Assembly: GCF_030936135.1 (NCBI RefSeq)
Contig: NC_082603.1
Coordinates: forward strand, 17,080,880 to 17,144,879
DNA from: Gavia stellata
Lineage: Eukaryota > Chordata > Aves > Gaviiformes > Gaviidae
Length of the DNA stretch: 64,000 nucleotides
Reading direction: 5' to 3'
Translations under genes and position numbers: made by a program
The notes under the pieces: generated by a model
Databases searched by the model: none
What the model saw: only the letters and a program-made list of their open reading frames with translations
What the model was told of the DNA's origin: nothing
Shown: in pieces, positions 59,701-64,000 of the stretch
Layout: every line of letters starts with the position of its first letter
How positions within the stretch are numbered: the first letter of the stretch is position 1

Positions 59701-62400
59701 ACTGCTTAACTCTGTATTACATATGTGTATATGGTGGGGTTTTTTAATTTCAGCTGATCTCATAGAACTGAACAAATATCTGACTTAACCCATATTCTGA
59801 ACCCTCAGTGGACTAGATTTTCACTGCTTTTTTAAAGTATTAGCCTTTTTAAACAAGTGTATAGAAAGTAATTAGCATTTATTTTCTTACTAGCTAATAC
59901 AGTTTGAATGGAGACAGCTAGCTTTGTGATCAGCTAGAATTTCTGCTGCTGTAACTCTCAGCTTTGAAGTGGTTTGCATAAAGAAAATAATTACTGCAGA
60001 AACTATAGAAACAGGCTTCCATCTACTTCTGCCTGTTTGAATAGTTAGCATGCTTGAGGAAATTGTTTTCATTTCTCAAAATATTACCACTTCACTCTAA
60101 AGGGTGGGTCTTGTATGTTTTGACATTTCTGGGCATAGAAAAACTTAGACGGAAGTGTTCCACATAATGAGATCTGCACAAGTCTGTTTTCACTATGTGA
60201 AACATCTACTCTATGTATCTCCACTACTACCCTGAGTCATCAGAACTGGCTAATGTGCTGGTTGGAAAAACATGTGATGCATACCAGGATGAAGCCCTTG
60301 TATTAGAGCTGGATTAACTGCTGTGTAGGCATCTAGCAAAACCACCACAATGACAGAGACAGGAAAGAGTTAAGATTGTCATAAGGGTTTCCTTTCCCTC
60401 CTTGGGAAAACATTTAAAAGTTAAGAACTGGATTTTTTTTTCATGAATACAAGTGTTGATGCAGCAGTCCAGTGTTGAAAACTGTACAGTCTTAAAGTTC
60501 AGGCCCTCCTCTGTGCACTAAACAATTTGACAAAAAGTGACTCTGCATACAAAACATTGGTTAATTCTTTTGATATTTTGCACTTTCTTACAATACCATT
60601 CTGACCTTCTCTGTAGGTGTCTTTACATTTGTCGCTGAGGATTTAAAAAAAAGGGGGGGGGGCAAAATAATCAACATCTTGCTGTACAGTAAGAATGTTT
60701 TCATTTCTGTTTTCTAGGTTGGAACTGTGGTTGATTCTCCCATAGACTTTTACCATAGTCGAATCCCTAAGAAACAAAGGAAGAGAACAATTGTTGAAGA
60801 GCTGCTTGCGGATTCAGAGTTTAGAAGGTAAAAAACACTTTTGTAATTCCAATATCCTATGTAAGAGAGGGGTATTTTTAACTATATAACTTCTTTGTGG
60901 TTTTTATTCAGCTTATATGTTTTTTTTTATACTTCAAAGAAAACTTTTTAGTCTGTTTTAGCACTTCAGCAGCACTGCCATTGAGAAGATCTAAGAGACT
61001 GGGGATAATTAGACTGAGACAGCATATTTTTTATCTTCATAAAAGAGTTTTATCCAACTCGCGTCATCGCTATTGGCAGCTACTCTTAAAATAACATCAG
61101 TGTTGAAGAAATAACATAACAGCCCTATTGTGGTTCACTTCTAAAATAAGTGTCTGCACAGGCTTACACCAAAAACCAAGGGCTCTGAATGAGTAATTTT
61201 TGCGTATGCATGCACTTCTTTTTGTTGTTTAAAGACTGAATAATTTTTCTTGTCATAATTGATAGAAGAGTGCTGACTGTAATTCTGTGAAAGTTGATGT
61301 GATTTCATTTCAGTCATGTCAGTCTGCCACCTATCATAGGAGTCAAAATTGCACTAGAAGTCTTACTTGAAGAATATGATTGGATTAATGTCTGTCTAAC
61401 CTACAGTTTTTGGAGTAGATCCCTTAGTTGATCTATTTTAATATTATTTATTGCCATGATGTTAATCTGCACTTCTTTTTTCACATAATGACGTGTTTTC
61501 TTGGAAGTAGTACATGATTTGGGATTATAACATTAATGTTGTCAGGTTTGTAAATTAATTAATAATGTTGGGAAGGCAAGTTAGTGTAGCTATTTCTTAA
61601 CTAGTTTTCTGGCTTGACCTGATTTATAAGGTTATTTATTAGAAACTATTTTTAAAAATTAATGTCTTTGAAATTTGATCAGTTAATTTACATTGTGGCT
61701 AATTAAGGGCTTTAACTAGATACTTTAGCATTAGTGCAGATATTTGTCAGGTTTCAGTGTCACAATTAAAAGCCTCAATACTGCTCAGTGTGCAGTGATC
61801 CGTTGTGGTAATTGGTACAGGTACATAAGAATATGTATTAAAGGACTTAGCAACTCATATTCAGGAAGTATATCCTGTTCATTGTTCAGTGTTATCTCAT
61901 CTCCAGTCTTGAGTAGAGTAAGGTTGATTATCTTGAGTATAAAAATGGGTATAATTTGTCCATAGTATTGTCAAAATTGATGAGTCTTCCCGCTGTGAGC
62001 AGTAACAGTGTTTTAGCAAACTGTCCAAAATGTGATAGCATACACAATGAACCATACCCTGATTATGCCAAAATTTAATGATTCTTCAGTCAAATTTACT
62101 TCCAGAACAAATTTACCTGCATTTATCATTAATCCAAGTGTTGATTTCCCTTTACTTATGCATAAGTGTATAAAATTAAAGAAATTTGACTCTGAAAACA
62201 TCAGAGAACTCAGTCTGGCAAATTACATATGTAGAGTACTTTCCATGTTATCTTTTCCTGAATTTTGGTTTTTGGTGCTTAAAAGCAAATTATCTATTTT
62301 GTTCAGATATAATAAAAAGAAGTATCAGGAGATCATGAGTGAAAAAGCAGCTTTTGCAGCAGGGAAGAGGAATCGGAAGAAGAAGAAATTTCACAATTAA
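53681..62400 (+). CDS. DNTTIP2: DNTTIP2, deoxynucleotidyltransferase terminal-interacting protein 2, complete, 7 exons, 818 aa
   Basis: DNTTIP2 (ERBP/TdIF2; C-terminal homology to yeast Fcf2) is a nucleolar protein of the small-subunit processome, needed for pre-rRNA processing, and binds terminal transferase and chromatin. Exons: 53681-53785, 54801-56551, 58081-58216, 58912-59007, 59389-59553, 60718-60827, 62307-62400. They sum to 2457 nt, or 818 residues (human 756). Residues 36-619 come from one long exon: basic [RK].TR..(Q) motifs alternating with S[ED]AE motifs, then a low-complexity, acidic region rich in S, E and D. The C-terminal ~200 residues are the conserved Fcf2 domain: SSSIDPGLNIKKLGGLYISF, ITPDFEKKECVPP, GDGWFGMKAPEIT, LKMRASLDPKHFYKKNDRDG, FYHSRIPKKQRKRTIVEELL and a lysine-rich nuclear tail RKKKKFHN. 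It appears intact. The longer size comes from the disordered half. Confidence 0.97.
54801..56551 (+). CDS. DNTTIP2: DNTTIP2 exon 2 (1751 nt, disordered/acidic region)
   Basis: The acceptor is CTCCTTTTCTAG and the donor GACGT|GTAAGT. It encodes residues 36-618. Matches to human DNTTIP2 include DVSEAESNCSAVSG, VRVTRRRQI, ALLLSKDESDESENS and GLFVIDTEPGMS. The exon is translated open throughout with no stops. Confidence 0.97.
57067..57125 (-). repeat. Short CR1-type 3' end, minus orientation
   Basis: ATAGAATCATAGAATACTTT and AGGTTGGATGGGACCTCTTG are the reverse complement of a CR1 3' terminus with its 8-mer tail. The fragment is about 60 bases. Confidence 0.8.
58081..58216 (+). CDS. DNTTIP2: DNTTIP2 exon 3
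   Basis: The acceptor is TTTCTCTTCTAG and the donor GACCAG|GTAATG. It encodes LHLSSSIDPGLNIKKLGGLY and then ISFDAKNQKPRSS, the start of the Fcf2-like domain. Confidence 0.97.
58912..59007 (+). CDS. DNTTIP2: DNTTIP2 exon 4
   Basis: The acceptor is AATTCTTACAG and the donor CGCAGG|GTAAGT. It encodes LLQKSIITPDFEKKECVPPF and then RESLHQLKKQRR. Confidence 0.97.
59389..59553 (+). CDS. DNTTIP2: DNTTIP2 exon 5
   Basis: The acceptor is TTGCATCCTAG and the donor TTCCAG|GTAAGG. It encodes the Fcf2 core, TTGDGWFGMKAPEITSELKN and then MRASLDPKHFYKKNDRDGLP. Confidence 0.98.
60718..60827 (+). CDS. DNTTIP2: DNTTIP2 exon 6
   Basis: The acceptor is TGTTTTCTAG and the donor AGAAG|GTAAAA. It encodes VGTVVDSPIDFYHSRIPKKQ and then RKRTIVEELLADSEFR. 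Confidence 0.98.
62307..62400 (+). CDS. DNTTIP2: DNTTIP2 exon 7 and stop
   Basis: The acceptor is ATTTTGTTCAG. It encodes YNKKKYQEIMSEKAAFAAGK and the basic end RNRKKKKFHN, with TAA at 62398-62400. Confidence 0.98.
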
Positions 62401-64000
62401 GACTTGAAGAAAAATAACAAGCTGGAACAACTTATTTGTTATAAAACTTTTTACAGAATGCTTTGGTTGTGGTGTTTTTTTCTTTAAGATTGCAGGTCGT
62501 GTGCAAATTGAGGTTTAGGGAATTTTCTACAGTGAGAATTTGGTAGGGAGCATTATCAAATTATCAGTTATCTAAATTTAAATTCATTTAGATTTAAAAA
62601 TTAATTTTTATTTAAATGTTTATATAAAAAGATAATTATATGAAAGCATATTGTTAAATCTGAGCACAAAATCCAACTTCATGGATTGTGGTCTTTTCAG
62701 GCTTCAGTCTTCATATCAATGAATTGGTAAATTCAGTTTAAAGTTATGTGTGTGATTCACTTTGGCACCCGTTATGTGCCAGAACAAATTTTTCCATGAC
62801 TTGTCAGAGGTGCTGCTGGCCAATTCTGTAATAGAAGGTATTGAGAAATAGTTTGGTTGTGAAAAGCTTATTTCAGCACTGGCCATAATAGGATTGAGAA
62901 TGTTCTGGAATTAGCATATGCACATATACATTCATATATATACACATGCACACATATACATATATATACACACATACATGTAATATAAATTACGTATAAT
63001 TTATAAATAAATATAAACAAGTAATAAATAAGATATATGTTACATGTTTAATAGATATGCGAATAAGTCATTATATAAAAATTTTATCATTCAGTCATCT
63101 GTTGCTTTTATTAATTGTAAAAATTTTGGTAATTGTCTAATGATGTTTCTGAAAATAACTTGACAGTGGGGTCCATTATCTAGGGTGTAGTGTGCAGATT
63201 GTGGTCTGGTAGCTGACTTGGAATAGTTCTTCAGGTAAATTAATAGAGCGAGTTTGGAAGGCCTCTGCTACCATTATAGAACGAGCAATGGCACCAGCTC
63301 AGTTCTCCTTCAGTGGCAGTTCATGACCTGTGATTGTCAGAACTGTGGTAGTGTTTGGTTGTTTTTTAATGACCTGGTTATTATATTGGTGTTACAATTA
63401 GTGTAACTCAGTTACGGCCCTTAGGTATGAGAAAAGACGGATAATAAAAGAAATAAACCTGACACTACATTGTCTTAGGTGGTTTGGGTGAGAAAGATTT
63501 AGAGGTGATTATCAGAGGACCAGTGGTGTTGATTGTTTTCTTATTATACAAACACTGAATTTTAAAGGTTGCAGATCTTGAAACAAGTATGCTCTTGACT
63601 AATGTTTAAGCATGAAATTTTCTACTACTGAGAATGAAAAGTAGTTGTTTTTTTAAGGATTAGCTATTTGTGCTGGAAATAACTAAAATTAAATGAGCAT
63701 CGTAGTTTATATTGATCACCAGCTGAAGCTTGAAAGAGATTTTCCCCTGATCCTTTGGGTTTTTTTATATTCTGAAGTTCACCATAATGTTTTGCTACCA
63801 GAGACAGATGGGGATGTAGATTCCTTAAAAAGTCTTCATGCCTGGAGATGAATGGTACGCAAAGTAAAGTGAACTCATTGAGAAGTATCAAACCACATAC
63901 AAGTAGAACCATCAGTCCCCAAGTCTCAGCTAACATGCAGATGCTATTCTGATACAATTGTATGTATGCTTATACCTCGATTCTCTGTAAGTGATAAAAA
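62401..64000 (+). other. DNTTIP2: DNTTIP2 3' UTR and downstream flank
   Basis: AT-rich. AATAAA hexamers at 63443-63448 and 63452-63457 are the likeliest late poly(A) signals. A TATACACA/TATATA low-complexity block lies at about 62925-63050. No further gene is seen before the window ends. Confidence 0.6.
62925..63050. repeat. AT/CA-rich microsatellite-like block
   Basis: Imperfect alternation of CACATATACAT and TATATA units grades into AT-only sequence (AAATAAATATAAAC). It is a decayed dinucleotide repeat. Confidence 0.75.

Larger units (their letters stand above)
53786..62306 (+). other. DNTTIP2: DNTTIP2 introns
   Basis: The introns are 53786-54800, 56552-58080, 58217-58911, 59008-59388, 59554-60717 and 60828-62306. 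The first begins inside the CpG island and has a T-run at 54127-54142. A short CR1-type tail lies at 57067-57125. I looked for snoRNA-like boxes and coding signal and saw nothing I can support. Confidence 0.75.

Overview
The window is ordinary nuclear DNA from a vertebrate, almost certainly a bird and probably a member of Neoaves. The signs are intron-split genes with GT-AG borders, several CR1 LINE 3' ends (one with the typical ATTCTATG-type 8-mer tail), a solo LTR of a type common in Neoaves, and a gene order (ABCA4 - GCLM - DNTTIP2) that matches human 1p22. There are no prokaryotic features, CRISPR arrays or operons, and I did not find a new defence or mobile system. Most long open frames in the GC-rich parts are shadows of CpG islands.

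Layout. (1) 1-12065, + strand: the last 13 coding exons of ABCA4, the photoreceptor retinoid flippase. They cover the end of the second membrane domain and the whole second nucleotide-binding domain to the stop codon. (2) 14467-37547, - strand: a complete 13-exon gene for a 312-residue protein very close to trans-2,3-enoyl-CoA reductase (TECR), tail-to-tail with ABCA4. Human 1p22 has no such gene between ABCA4 and GCLM as I know it. (3) 36650-40800: two CpG islands holding the divergent starts of the TECR-like gene and GCLM. (4) 40033-51258, + strand: complete GCLM (7 exons, 271 aa), the modifier subunit of glutamate-cysteine ligase. An antioxidant-response/Maf element lies about 70 bases before its start codon. 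(5) 53681-62400, + strand: complete DNTTIP2 (7 exons, 818 aa), a nucleolar ribosome-biogenesis protein, with a CpG-island promoter and a YY1-type site over its start codon. (6) 62401-64000: DNTTIP2 3' UTR and flank.

The four genes do not form a pathway. They do retinoid transport, very-long-chain fatty acid elongation, glutathione synthesis and rRNA processing, and they share only position. All exon borders were read by hand. Summed coding lengths are divisible by three for each complete gene (936 or 939 nt expected for the TECR-like gene depending on whether the stop is counted, 816 for GCLM, 2457 for DNTTIP2), which supports the models.

The most interesting observations are: the extra TECR-family gene in this synteny block; a partial duplication of an ABCA4 NBD2 exon, with its intact splice acceptor, into a downstream intron, where it would act as a stop-containing (poison) exon if used; a GC-AG intron in ABCA4 whose acceptor is the one that was duplicated; and degenerate repeats in the N-terminal half of DNTTIP2.
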